A stretch of DNA of 64,000 bases from JBPOFM01 sp041391925 (GCA_041391925.1 JAWKNA010000007.1:248001-312000), one strand, 5' to 3'; numbered from the stretch's first letter, positions 53,072-62,304 are shown. Numbers and translations: made by a program. The notes: generated by a model not told the origin, from the letters alone.

Positions 53072-53485
53072 TCAAAGAAATTTTGATTTTAATTCGGGAG
53101 TTGGAATCATACATTCGTCCTTTTTACCATACCATTTATAGCGATTTTTTGCGATGTAATCATACACCAAATTTCTAATGAAAGATGGAATGATTAAAAA
53201 CACAACCAATAAATTTCTGGGGAAGCCAAGTTGTGAAGCGATTTTTAAAGCGGCTGTAGACTTATAGGATATTCCTCTTTCCTTCGAATAGAGCAGGATG
53301 GAATCGGTCTTATTCGTATCAATATTATATAGCTTTATTATTTCCTGTCCTACTTCGCTTTGCAAGGCAGTATATCGAAACACATCATTTTTATCATGTT
53401 TGATGATGTACTGTACCGAAGCATCACAAAGATTACAGACACCATCAAAAAGGATGAGTTGTTTATGTTTTGGGAGATGTATCAT
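53072..53485 (-). CDS. DCC family thiol-disulfide oxidoreductase (DUF393)
   Basis: A 137-residue protein with the DUF393 signature LILFDGVCNLCDASVQYI (DxxCxxC, Cys17 and Cys20), then RYTALQSEVGQEI and a hydrophobic C-terminal third. The name comes from the conserved Asp-Cys-Cys; function is uncertain. The start ATG overlaps the stop of the upstream MutS2-type gene by 4 bases, so it is translationally coupled to it. Confidence 0.9.
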   Translation of the reverse strand: MIHLPKHKQLILFDGVCNLCDASVQYIIKHDKNDVFRYTALQSEVGQEIIKLYNIDTNKTDSILLYSKERGISYKSTAALKIASQLGFPRNLLVVFLIIPSFIRNLVYDYIAKNRYKWYGKKDECMIPTPELKSKFL

Positions 53486-55647
53486 TTGACAGCTTCTACA
53501 AGTTCCAATTGTTCTACACTCACATTGGTCGTAAATATGCCATAATTGATTACAGCTTTATTTTTTTCAATTTTATCAATGCTTCCCACTGCACGACCAT
53601 CTTGTAAACGCACTCTGTCTCCAACCTTGAAAACTGGTTTTGGTTTTGGGGCTGATTCATTTTTTTTCTTGGCAGCTTTCTTCTTCTGTCGAATGACTTC
53701 TACAGTTTTTTCAACTTCCTTAATGACTTTTGTCTCCCTTGCCTTTTGAACTTGTTTTTGTTTCGCTGTAATTTTCTTGCGTTTGGAGTTTTCAATCTGA
53801 ACAAGTTTAAACAGTTCGTCCATCAACGCTTTTTTCTGTTTGTTGTTGAAATATTTTTCTGATAAATCATCAACTTTTTGTCCAAGGTATATCAAACGCT
53901 GGTTGTTATCATATAATTCTTGATAGCTTTCCAATTTCCTTTGGATTTTTTCATTTATGGCTTCTAATCTATCTGTTTCAGCCAGTTGTTTCTTTTCATT
54001 CCGTTTTAAGGATTCACCGGTTTTTTCAAGCTTGCTTCGTTCCTTTTGTAGTTTTGCTATGGTGGCATCAAATCTAACTTTCCCTCTTTCAATCTTCTTT
54101 TTTGCACGATTGATCAAACCATATGGAATTCCATTTTTTTGTGCTACTTCAAAGGTGAATGAACTTCCAGCTTGCCCTAACGCCAATTTATACATGGGCT
54201 CCAAGCTTTTTTCATCAAAAAGCATATTGGCATTTTGCATATAAGGCAATTCATTGGCTAGAATTTTCAGGTTGGAGTAATGTGTTGTGATGATTCCATA
54301 GGCTTCGCGATGATAAAATTCTTCCAAAAAGATTTCTGCCAAGGCACCACCAAGTTCAGGGTCACTTCCCGTACCAAATTCATCAATCAGAAACAGTGTG
54401 TTTTTATTACATTTCTTCAAGAAATAATTCATTTGTTTTAACCTGTAACTATAAGTACTCAAATGATTTTCAATGGATTGGTTGTCGCCTATATCGCTCA
54501 AAATCCTATCAAAAAGACATATGGTACTCCGTTCATGCACAGGGATTAATAAACCACTTTGCAACATCACTTGTAATAAGCCAACCGTTTTTAGGGTGAT
54601 GCTTTTTCCCCCTGCGTTTGGGCCAGAGATTACAATAATCCTATTATCAGGACTCAATTCAATGGATTGCGGAAATGTTTTTACTTTTTTCTTTTGATTG
54701 GACACAAAGAGTAAAGGATGGTAAGCATCTCTTAAATGATATTGTTTTGCCTCATTGATTTCTGGCAAAATAGCGTTGATATGGTTTGCATACTTTGCTT
54801 TTGCTGAAATGACATCCATATCAGTTAAAAAGGATTGATATGTCTGCAATAAAGGATGAAACGGTCTAACAAATTCCGTCAGTTGTTTCAAAATCCGTTT
54901 CACTTCTTCCTGCTCTTCATACTCTAAATTATTGAGCTCTCTTGTATAACGAAATGTTGTCTCAGGTTCGATATATACAATGCTGCCGGTTTTGCTTCCT
55001 CCTAAAATTGCACCTTTCACCTTTCTTCGATACATTGCTTTGACAGCCAAGACACGTTTATTGTCCATTACAGATTCCCGAATGTCATCGAGATATTCGA
55101 GTGAATTATACGTATTCAATGCTGAAGTGAAACTTTGGTTGATTTTTCCCTTTACACTTGTTATCTCGTGTCGCAGTTGAAACAATTCACCTGAAGCATC
55201 ATCTTTGACATCCCCAAAGCGGTCAATGTTGGCATCAATATTTTCAACAATAGCTTTTGAAACTTCAATTTCTGAAGAAAATCGATACAACTCAGGATAA
55301 TACTCTTCAAATTTCTTTAAGAATACAATCATCTCATTGCATGTTAAGGAAATGAAAGCAATCTTCTTAAAACTAGATGTTTCCAATATGGAATTCTCAA
55401 TTTTTAGATATTGAAGTTCTTTTGTAATAGGTTCAAAACCGTGGTTAGGAATTCGATTCTCGTTTTCGAACGACGATAGATATTCATTGGTATATTGCAA
55501 TGCGTCTAAAACATCTGCTTTCAGAGAGTAAGGCAAGATTGCTTTGGCCTTCTCGGTACCCAAAGAGGTGATGCAGTAGGTAGAAACCTGTTCTAGCACC
55601 TTGTGAAATTCAATATCCTGTAATGTTTTTTCGTGAATGTGAATCAT
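53482..55647 (-). CDS. MutS2-type ATPase lacking the Smr nuclease domain
   Basis: A 721-residue MutS family protein. After helical core domains (1-330) the ABC ATPase has Walker A SGPNAGGKS (341-349) and Walker B LFLIDEFGTGSDP, followed by a coiled-coil (about 500-640) rich in Lys, Glu and Gln, and a KOW-like end (KVGDRVRLQDGRAVG). MutS2 proteins suppress recombination or rescue collided ribosomes, usually with a C-terminal Smr domain. Here the protein ends about 50 residues after the KOW-like start and no Smr motifs are seen. Coupled to the DCC gene. Confidence 0.88.
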   Translation of the reverse strand: MIHIHEKTLQDIEFHKVLEQVSTYCITSLGTEKAKAILPYSLKADVLDALQYTNEYLSSFENENRIPNHGFEPITKELQYLKIENSILETSSFKKIAFISLTCNEMIVFLKKFEEYYPELYRFSSEIEVSKAIVENIDANIDRFGDVKDDASGELFQLRHEITSVKGKINQSFTSALNTYNSLEYLDDIRESVMDNKRVLAVKAMYRRKVKGAILGGSKTGSIVYIEPETTFRYTRELNNLEYEEQEEVKRILKQLTEFVRPFHPLLQTYQSFLTDMDVISAKAKYANHINAILPEINEAKQYHLRDAYHPLLFVSNQKKKVKTFPQSIELSPDNRIIVISGPNAGGKSITLKTVGLLQVMLQSGLLIPVHERSTICLFDRILSDIGDNQSIENHLSTYSYRLKQMNYFLKKCNKNTLFLIDEFGTGSDPELGGALAEIFLEEFYHREAYGIITTHYSNLKILANELPYMQNANMLFDEKSLEPMYKLALGQAGSSFTFEVAQKNGIPYGLINRAKKKIERGKVRFDATIAKLQKERSKLEKTGESLKRNEKKQLAETDRLEAINEKIQRKLESYQELYDNNQRLIYLGQKVDDLSEKYFNNKQKKALMDELFKLVQIENSKRKKITAKQKQVQKARETKVIKEVEKTVEVIRQKKKAAKKKNESAPKPKPVFKVGDRVRLQDGRAVGSIDKIEKNKAVINYGIFTTNVSVEQLELVEAVK

Positions 55648-55702
55648 TCTTGCTAAATAACCTTTGGACTACAAATTTAGATAAATTTAAACGGAATGAT
55701 AA

Positions 55703-57199
55703 TTACAAATACACAGATATGGTTAAAACCAACATAGAAAAAAGTGCAAGGATGATGACCAGTGGCATTACAAATTTGAGCCATTTATTAAACCCAACTT
55801 TTACGATAGCAAGTGATGCTAAAATAAGCCCTGTCGGATTGATGAAGTTGAATAACCCAACACCAAATTGGTATGCATTCACAATTAATTCTCTTCCAAT
55901 ACCTACCGTATCTGCCAAGGGAGACATAATAGGCATGGTCAATACAGCCATACCTGAAGTAGAAGGAATAAAGAATGAAAGTCCGGAATAAATATAAAAC
56001 ATCGTATTGATAAAGATACCTTTGTTCATACCGTCGGTAGCATTGCTGGCATAAAATAAAATGGTATCACTTATCATTCCTTCGTTCATCAAAATGGTTA
56101 CTCCTCTTGCAATTCCAATTATAAAAGCGACACCCAATAAATCACTTGAGCCTTTTACGAAGGCTTCAACAAATTTCATTTCATTTATTTTGGCAATGAA
56201 TCCAATAACAATCGCTCCTGCTAAAAATACCGAGGTCATTTCCACAAACCACCATTCCAGCTGAGAGACTCCGTAAATCATGATTACAAAAGACATCATA
56301 AACACCAATAAAATGAGCCTTAATCTCCCTGTAAGCACTATATTCTTTTTGTCGATATTGTGCTTGAACATGTTTTCAATTGCTTCCTTTTGGTCAAAAA
56401 TCAATGATTTTCTTGGGTCATTTTTGACACGCTTGGCATATCTCAAAATATAAATGATGCAAATGGCAAGACCTGAAGCAAACATCATCAATCGTCCGTT
56501 AAGTCCATCAGTCCAATTGATACCCGCAGAATCGGAAGCTATGATGGTGCAAAATGGATTTGTTGTGGACATCATCGACCCAATGGAAGAGCCTATGTAA
56601 ACGGATGCCAATGCGACGATGGCATCATATTTTGCCGCTAAAAAAACGGGAATGAGAATAGGGTAGAAGGCAATGGTTTCTTCCGCTAATCCAAAAGTGG
56701 TTCCTCCAAGGGCAATGAGTGTTGTCACCAGAATGATGAGTATGAACTCTTTTCCTTTTAGAGCAACAGCAAGCCAGGCAATACCTGCATCAAATGCACC
56801 TGTCAAATTCATAATTCCTATAAGTCCGCCAATGATAAGAACAAGAAAAATGATATCCGCTGCTTCAATAACACCTTTAATGGGCGATTGAATAAATGCT
56901 GCAATTCCTTGTGGTTTAGCATTAACTTGCTTGTAAGTATTGGGAATGGATATGGGCTTCCAAATATTTCCATTTATAAATTTTTCTATTGGAATTTTTA
57001 TTTGAAGTTCGTTGAGTGATTCTTGCGTCGCTGGAATAGTTTTCACACCTGAAGTCTTAACGACTGTGAAGTTGTTACCTTCTTTATCATAGATTAAGGT
57101 GTCATATTTCCCAGCTGGAATCAACCAAGTTAAGATTGCTACAAACGCACAAATAATAATAAGTACTGTTTGGGCGGAAGGAAATTTGAGCTTTTTCAA
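55703..57199 (-). CDS. YfcC-family membrane transporter
   Basis: A 498-residue polytopic protein with about 12 membrane segments. The family is recognised from TWLIPAGKYDT after the first helix, GGLIGIMNLTGAFDAGIAWL, TFGLAEETIAFYPILIPVFLA, GSMMSTTNPFCTIIASDSAGI and the final FINPTGLILASLAIVKVGF. YfcC and arginine/ornithine antiporter-like members carry C4-dicarboxylates or basic amino acids; the substrate here is open. It ends 55 bases before the MutS2 start on the same strand and is divergent from ung across 64 bases. Confidence 0.88.
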   Translation of the reverse strand: MKKLKFPSAQTVLIIICAFVAILTWLIPAGKYDTLIYDKEGNNFTVVKTSGVKTIPATQESLNELQIKIPIEKFINGNIWKPISIPNTYKQVNAKPQGIAAFIQSPIKGVIEAADIIFLVLIIGGLIGIMNLTGAFDAGIAWLAVALKGKEFILIILVTTLIALGGTTFGLAEETIAFYPILIPVFLAAKYDAIVALASVYIGSSIGSMMSTTNPFCTIIASDSAGINWTDGLNGRLMMFASGLAICIIYILRYAKRVKNDPRKSLIFDQKEAIENMFKHNIDKKNIVLTGRLRLILLVFMMSFVIMIYGVSQLEWWFVEMTSVFLAGAIVIGFIAKINEMKFVEAFVKGSSDLLGVAFIIGIARGVTILMNEGMISDTILFYASNATDGMNKGIFINTMFYIYSGLSFFIPSTSGMAVLTMPIMSPLADTVGIGRELIVNAYQFGVGLFNFINPTGLILASLAIVKVGFNKWLKFVMPLVIILALFSMLVLTISVYL

Positions 57200-57263
57200 T
57201 GTGTTGGTTTTTGTATGACTAAAGATAGTATTAATTTTAAATGAAATTTAATAGGAGTAAAAA

Positions 57264-57929
57264 ATGAATGTAGATATCCATAAAAGCTGGAAACCATTAT
57301 TGCAGAAAGAGTTTGACAAGCCTTATTTTGAAGAATTGATAAAGTTTGTCAAATACGAATATAAGACTCAAACTTGTTACCCACCTGGGCCTCAAATTTT
57401 TTCTTCATTCGATTTGTGCCCTTTTGATGAACTAAAAGTCGTCATTATAGGCCAAGACCCATATCATGGGTTTGGGCAAGCCAATGGACTTTGTTTTTCG
57501 GTAAATGATGGAATAGCACATCCACCATCCTTAATTAATATTTTTAAGGAAATTGAACAGGATTTGGGAATTCCTTATCCAAAATCTGGAAATTTAGAAC
57601 GTTGGGCTAGACAGGGTTTGCTTCTGTTGAATGCAACCTTAACCGTGAGAGCGCAGCAGGCAGGGAGCCATCAACATAAGGGTTGGGAAACCTTCACGGA
57701 CTCTGTCATCCAAACCATAAGTGATAAAAAAGAAAAGGTAATTTTTTTGCTTTGGGGAGGATTTGCAAAACAAAAGACCCAATTTATCAATACATCAAAA
57801 CATTACATTTTGTCCACAGGACATCCATCGCCATTAAGTGCAAATAGAGGGTATTGGTTTGGGAATAAACATTTTAGCAAGACTAACTCCCTGTTGGAGC
57901 AAGTTGGGCAGAAGGCAATTGAGTGGTAA
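57264..57929 (+). CDS. ung: uracil-DNA glycosylase, family 1
   Basis: A 221-residue Ung. Catalytic motif IIGQDPYHG with Asp65, uracil recognition in LLLNATLTVR with the Asn, and the C-terminal HPSPLSANRGYWFG containing the catalytic His are all complete. It removes uracil from DNA at the start of base excision repair. AGGAG seven bases before the ATG is one of the few clear Shine-Dalgarno sequences here. Its last 47 bases overlap, antisense, the end of a small membrane-protein gene. Confidence 0.97.
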   Translation: MNVDIHKSWKPLLQKEFDKPYFEELIKFVKYEYKTQTCYPPGPQIFSSFDLCPFDELKVVIIGQDPYHGFGQANGLCFSVNDGIAHPPSLINIFKEIEQDLGIPYPKSGNLERWARQGLLLLNATLTVRAQQAGSHQHKGWETFTDSVIQTISDKKEKVIFLLWGGFAKQKTQFINTSKHYILSTGHPSPLSANRGYWFGNKHFSKTNSLLEQVGQKAIEW

Positions 57930-58089
57930 CTTGAGGTACTGAAACTTTACGGGAAATGATGCTTTCTATGATTTGAGGCTTATCTGTAACTTCTTTTTTG
58001 GATATTTTATTACAACTGAAAAAAAGTAAGAAAAAATTTAATGCAACTAAAAAAGAAAGTGTCAGAGTAATTATCATTATCATAGCCAT
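57883..58089 (-). CDS. small single-pass membrane protein, overlapping the end of ung
   Basis: 68 residues: a hydrophobic helix (MAMIMIITLTLSFLVALNFF to about 23), then SCNKISKKEVT and a Pro/Gln/Val-rich tail. A minus-strand -7 match TACATTTG (58137-58130) lies upstream of the ATG. A helix followed by a Cys-Asn-Lys motif is seen in other flavobacterial short proteins I recall. The 47-base antisense overlap with ung counts against it, so it is listed with reserve. Function unknown. Confidence 0.5.
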   Translation of the reverse strand: MAMIMIITLTLSFLVALNFFLLFFSCNKISKKEVTDKPQIIESIISRKVSVPQVTTQLPSAQLAPTGS

Positions 58090-58129
58090 CAGGTTAATGT
58101 CAAGTTAGGAATTTGACAATTTTGTATAA

Positions 58130-58137
58130 CAAATGTA
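58130..58137 (-). promoter_or_regulatory. candidate -7 element of the small membrane protein gene
   Basis: TACATTTG on the minus strand, a full TAnnTTTG match 40 bases before the ATG at 58089. No TTG at the expected -33 distance. Confidence 0.35.
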
Positions 58138-58208
58138 ATTATTTTTTTCTAAAAAAATTGGTTAATAGCCAAAAACTTAAATGAATGTTAAATTTTAACA
58201 GATATAAG

Positions 58209-59063
58209 TTATAGTTTTTTTACAATTTGATTGTAAGATTTTGTCTTCTTTATAATGTTCAATTCCAGTAGTTCCTCTTGAATTTTTTCGATTGTAGCTT
58301 CATCCAAAACATGCTGTGACCATTCAGTCAATGACAGCCATTCCTTTACGTCATTTAGTTTTTGACCATATCTATTGGCAATGGTCTTATCAATACTCGG
58401 AATGTCCTTGAATTCTAGTGTGGTATTGTTTATTATTTCCAAAATCGTTTTGACATCTTCTTTATTGGTTTCCAAAAACGCATCACGAACTGCAATTACA
58501 AAACAAGGCCAAGGAGTGGGGAGTTGGTCAATGCATCGAAAAATTTTGTCATCAACTAGTGGTTTTGTCATAAAACGCTCCCACATAAAATAGTCTGCAT
58601 TATCATTGGTCAAAGCATTAACTGCTCCATCCAAATCTTGGATAACCTCAAATTTTAAATCTTTCTCAAGGTCCCAATGATTGTTTTGGGCATTGATATA
58701 TGCCATTAAATGTGAACCAGAGCCGAAACGACTGATTGCTGCTCGTTTTCCTTTTAAATCGGAAACTGTTTTGAAAGTTGAGCCGTAAGCAACATGGATT
58801 CCCCAAATTAATGGAGACTGTACAAAAGTCTGCACAATTTTACTTGGATTACCCTCGACAATGTCCTTGATAATACCTTCAGTCAAAATCACAGCCATGT
58901 CAATATCTCCGTTACGAAGTGCTTTAGTCATTTGGCCTGTACCTCCATGATAATCTTCCCAACGCAAATGGATACCTTTTGCTTTATATTCACCATTTTT
59001 TAGCGTTAAATACCAAGCGAGGTTAAAATGTTCTGGAACGCCTCCTATTTTTATTGTTTTCAA
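58209..59063 (-). CDS. periplasmic-binding-protein-like (NMT1/THI5-type) protein without signal peptide
   Basis: A 284-residue protein with the fold of ABC substrate-binding proteins: MKTIKIGGVPEHFNLAWYL at the start, GDIDMAVILTEG, GKRAAISRFGSGSHLMAY and DNADYFMWERFM later. It starts at a TTG directly with the first strand, so there is no signal peptide or lipobox, and no permease or ATPase gene is adjacent. That suggests a cytoplasmic ligand-binding or enzyme-like role, as for THI5/HMP synthase relatives. It is the last gene of the minus-strand 58.2-62.3 kb run, 79 bases after the nucleoside phosphorylase. Confidence 0.75.
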   Translation of the reverse strand: MKTIKIGGVPEHFNLAWYLTLKNGEYKAKGIHLRWEDYHGGTGQMTKALRNGDIDMAVILTEGIIKDIVEGNPSKIVQTFVQSPLIWGIHVAYGSTFKTVSDLKGKRAAISRFGSGSHLMAYINAQNNHWDLEKDLKFEVIQDLDGAVNALTNDNADYFMWERFMTKPLVDDKIFRCIDQLPTPWPCFVIAVRDAFLETNKEDVKTILEIINNTTLEFKDIPSIDKTIANRYGQKLNDVKEWLSLTEWSQHVLDEATIEKIQEELLELNIIKKTKSYNQIVKKL

Positions 59064-59142
59064 TTTATATTTGTTTTTTCACAAAGACGTGACAACGTCT
59101 ATTGCCTTTATCTAAAATCCTTGATTGTCATTGAAATAATAG

Positions 59143-60012
59143 TTAATCTACCAATTTACTCAAACAATACATTATTAAATCATCCACAATTTCTTTAGGA
59201 CGACTTGTAAATTCACCTGTAGCCCTATTGGCGATGATAGCGTTCATTGATAATGCTCTATGACCTAAAAGTTTGGACAAACCATATATACCAGCAGTTT
59301 CCATCTCGAGATTGGTGATTGGCATGCCTTTATAATCAAAATTTGCCAATTTATCATTTAACCCATCATCCTGAATTGGTAAACGAAGAATTCGTCCTTG
59401 TGGTCCATAAAAACCTACATTAGTTGCTGTAAATCCTTTGAAAGTTTTTTCCGAACTGAGTTTTTTCATCAAGGAGTCATCACATGCCACGACATACGGT
59501 TTTGATTTTGATTTAGACCAATTAGTATGCGTTATCAAAGCCTCAGAAATGTCTTCAAATTGAACATGCTTGCTTTGGTAAAAGTGCAGCAAACTATCAA
59601 AACCTACAGCATAATCACTAATCAGAAATGAATCGATTGGAATGTTTTTCTGAATGGAACCAGAAGTACCAATACGGATTATCTCCAAGGATGTTAGATT
59701 CGGCTTAATTTCTCTTTTTTCAAGATTGATATTGACCAATGCATCCAATTCATTGAACACAATGTCAATATTATCAGTTCCAATGCCAGTAGAAATTACG
59801 GTTATCCGCTTTCCTTTATACGTTCCCGTTTGAGTGTGAAACTCTCGTTTTCTGGTTTTAAATTCAATGTTATCAAAATATTTGGTAACAGTTTCTACAC
59901 GATCTGGATCACCGACGGTAATAATAGTATTTGCTATGTGCTCTGGAAGCAAATTTAAATGGTAGACGCTCCCATCTGGATTTAAAATAAGTTCTGATGA
60001 TTTTATGGGCAT
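59143..60012 (-). CDS. nucleoside phosphorylase (PNP/UDP family)
   Basis: A 289-residue phosphorylase. Landmarks are VGDPDRVETVTKYFD, TVISTGIGTDNIDIVFNEL and EMETAGIYGLSKLLGHRAL, typical of family I nucleoside phosphorylases related to uridine phosphorylase, which cleave a nucleoside with phosphate to base plus ribose 1-phosphate. The preferred base cannot be read off the sequence. Its start ATG shares one base with the stop of the DUF1835 gene, so the two are coupled. Confidence 0.88.
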   Translation of the reverse strand: MPIKSSELILNPDGSVYHLNLLPEHIANTIITVGDPDRVETVTKYFDNIEFKTRKREFHTQTGTYKGKRITVISTGIGTDNIDIVFNELDALVNINLEKREIKPNLTSLEIIRIGTSGSIQKNIPIDSFLISDYAVGFDSLLHFYQSKHVQFEDISEALITHTNWSKSKSKPYVVACDDSLMKKLSSEKTFKGFTATNVGFYGPQGRILRLPIQDDGLNDKLANFDYKGMPITNLEMETAGIYGLSKLLGHRALSMNAIIANRATGEFTSRPKEIVDDLIMYCLSKLVD

Positions 60013-60941
60013 TATGCTGTTTTTATAAGTTTATTTTGGATCTTGCTAAATTGAAAGTCATACTTTTTAATGCCGCCGAAAACCATTCTACTGTTCAAAA
60101 TATTCGCAAAATTATACTGGCCTATAATCGCTTCATGACCCTTTCGGTTCAGTTTTAGGCTATTTTTATCTTCTTCAAAGAATATTGATAATTTTGCAAT
60201 AATTCGATTGAGTTGTGTGTCTCCATAGCCATAATATCCTTGATAGTTCAGTGCATAGCCCAAAAGGTGCTTTCTTGATTTTATTTCATAATTTTTTACA
60301 ATTGCCAAAATATTCTGTTCCAATCCGGACAAGCCTGTTTTAGAATCGGGAAACCGTTGAAGATGCGCTTTTAAACAATTACTCAAATATGGAAAAGATG
60401 ATTTTTCAACAATGATGGGCTTGAATAAATTATGGTCCATGCCACAATAGGTTTTCCAAAGAGCAGCCATTAAATCAATGTCTTCTGAATTGAGCTTTAA
60501 TTTGTTGACAAAATGTTTTTGAAGCTGTTCTGGAGTCAATTCTGATAAGCCCTTTAAATCCTTTTCGCCTTCCACACGACCACTACAAACCAAATAAAGT
60601 GGCAGTGTGATGTTTTTTTGTTGAATCAGGCTGATGACTGCAATGAGGTTGATATGGCAGAACAAATCATATTCAAACCATAGGATAATTTCAGAAAACT
60701 TTTCTGGATGGTCCAATATTGAAATTTCATTCCTAAATTCTTCCTCATTGACTTCAATATCATAGAATTCATAAAGAAATTTTTTCCTGACTTCAAAGAA
60801 TTCATCTGAATCAATTACTTCGGTCGTTGGTCCTTCACAGAGCATTTCTTGCCATGTAAGAACCTCGCCCATGATGTCCAATTCATTGAGATAATTGGTC
60901 AGACTGTGACCATTGGTAATATGAAGAGTATACTTGCTCAC
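60012..60941 (-). CDS. DUF1835 domain protein
   Basis: A 309-residue protein. The N-terminus LHITNGHSLTNYLNELDIMGEVLTWQEMLCEGPTT is the mark of DUF1835 (only part cited here: GEVLTWQEMLCEGPT). The second half fits DUF3658 with LGYALNYQGYYGYGDTQLNR. Function unknown. It starts with GTG at 60941 immediately after the TAA of the SUI1-like gene (no spacer) and overlaps the phosphorylase by one base: a tightly coupled chain. Confidence 0.85.
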   Translation of the reverse strand: MSKYTLHITNGHSLTNYLNELDIMGEVLTWQEMLCEGPTTEVIDSDEFFEVRKKFLYEFYDIEVNEEEFRNEISILDHPEKFSEIILWFEYDLFCHINLIAVISLIQQKNITLPLYLVCSGRVEGEKDLKGLSELTPEQLQKHFVNKLKLNSEDIDLMAALWKTYCGMDHNLFKPIIVEKSSFPYLSNCLKAHLQRFPDSKTGLSGLEQNILAIVKNYEIKSRKHLLGYALNYQGYYGYGDTQLNRIIAKLSIFFEEDKNSLKLNRKGHEAIIGQYNFANILNSRMVFGGIKKYDFQFSKIQNKLIKTA

Positions 60942-61268
60942 TTATCCACCAACGCGTTTTACGGCAAACCCTTTTTCTTTGAGGATTTGCATGATTTTAT
61001 CTCTGTAATCGCCCTGAATGATAATTTTGTCGTCTTTGAAACTACCTCCAACACTCAAGTGGGTTTTCAACTCTTTTGCCAATACTTTAAAATCTTCTGT
61101 GGCTCCAGTATAACCTTCCAAAATAGTAATAGGTTTCCCTTTGCGCTTTTCATATTTGCAGATAATAGGTTCGTCCTGAAGCCAAATATTGGATTTCTCT
61201 TCAGTGCTCTCGGTAATTTCTGGAATGTGTTCTGGAAACAACTTTTTGAGTTGGTCTTGCAAATCCAT
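60942..61268 (-). CDS. SUI1/eIF1-like translation initiation factor (YciH type)
   Basis: About 108 residues from ATG at 61268 (MDLQDQLKKLF); a longer frame from 61298 adds ten residues. The SUI1 domain covers the second half: KRKGKPITILEGY, LKTHLSVGGSFKDDKIIIQGD and ILKEKGFAVKRVGG. Bacterial YciH proteins resemble eIF1 and can affect initiation fidelity, but their physiological role is not settled. The stop directly abuts the DUF1835 GTG start. Confidence 0.88.
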   Translation of the reverse strand: MDLQDQLKKLFPEHIPEITESTEEKSNIWLQDEPIICKYEKRKGKPITILEGYTGATEDFKVLAKELKTHLSVGGSFKDDKIIIQGDYRDKIMQILKEKGFAVKRVGG

Positions 61269-61353
61269 TTGTTTTAGTTTGAAAAAATCGGTTTGCAATC
61301 TTCATTAACAATCATTTTTACATGACTACCCACTGAACACTGCTGACCAAGAT

Positions 61354-62304
61354 TTATTTTTTAATCAACCCCAAATCTACCAAACGTTCATGTAAAAATT
61401 CTCCAGCAGTAATATCTTCGTATTGTTTTGGATTATCTTTATCTATACAGCTATCCAAAACATCCAATTTCATTTCACTGATAGGGTGCATGAAAAACGG
61501 AATGGAATATCGGGAAGTTCCCCATAATTCTTTAGGAGGATTGATGACCTGATGTATTGTAGATTTCAACTTATTGTTGGTATGACGTGATAACATATCT
61601 CCAACATTAATCATTAACTCATCTGGTTCTGCAATGGCATCCACCCATTCACCTTTATGATTTTTTACTTGAAGACCACGACCTTGGGCTCCCATCAATA
61701 AGGTTATCAAATTAATGTCGCCATGTGCAGCGGCCCTCACGGCATCTTTAGGTTCCTGCGTAATTGGTGGATAATGTATGGGTCTTAAAATAGAATTTCC
61801 GTTATGGATGTACTGATCAAAATATGTTTCTTCCAAATCGAGGTGCAATGCTAGAGCCCTCAATACATATTTGGCAGTTTTTTCAAGCATTCTGTAAGCT
61901 TCTTTACCTGCTTCATTAAATTTGGGGAGTTCTGTGACGGTAACATTTGCTGGATATTCCTTAGCGCGTTTCGGATCATCTTCTACATACTGTCCAAAAT
62001 GCCAAAATTCTTTCAAATCACCCTCTTTTTTGCCCTTGGCGCTTTCTTTTCCAAATGAAATGTAACCACGTTGTCCACCAATACCTGGAATTTCGTATTT
62101 CTCTTTCACTTCCAAAGGCAAATTGAAAAAGTTTTTGACCTCACTGTATAAGGTATCCACTAATTTATCATCCAAAAAATGACCTTTTAAAGCTACAAAA
62201 CCTATTTCCTCATAGGCTTTTCCGATTTCGTCGATGAACTTTTGTTTTTTTACAGGATCCCCTGAAAGAAAATCTTTAAGATTTACACTTGGTATAGCAT
62301 TCAT
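61354..62304 (-). CDS. isopenicillin N synthase-like 2-oxoglutarate/Fe(II) oxygenase
   Basis: A 316-residue non-haem iron oxygenase. The iron triad is His194 and Asp196 in AAHGDINLIT plus His251 in STIHQV, and Arg265 with Ser267 (RYS) would hold the 2-oxoglutarate carboxylate. The N-terminal half has the DIOX_N features IPSVNLKDFL and RGYISFGKE. The substrate is unknown; the family covers antibiotic, hormone and amino-acid oxidation. It starts the minus-strand run and has a -7 match TATTTTTG at 62338-62345. The E1 gene diverges 152 bases away. Confidence 0.9.
   Translation of the reverse strand: MNAIPSVNLKDFLSGDPVKKQKFIDEIGKAYEEIGFVALKGHFLDDKLVDTLYSEVKNFFNLPLEVKEKYEIPGIGGQRGYISFGKESAKGKKEGDLKEFWHFGQYVEDDPKRAKEYPANVTVTELPKFNEAGKEAYRMLEKTAKYVLRALALHLDLEETYFDQYIHNGNSILRPIHYPPITQEPKDAVRAAAHGDINLITLLMGAQGRGLQVKNHKGEWVDAIAEPDELMINVGDMLSRHTNNKLKSTIHQVINPPKELWGTSRYSIPFFMHPISEMKLDVLDSCIDKDNPKQYEDITAGEFLHERLVDLGLIKK

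Noticed and set aside
60849..61277. 142-codon frame antisense to the SUI1-like and DUF1835 genes
   Set aside because: It crosses the junction of two well-supported minus-strand genes and shows no family features.
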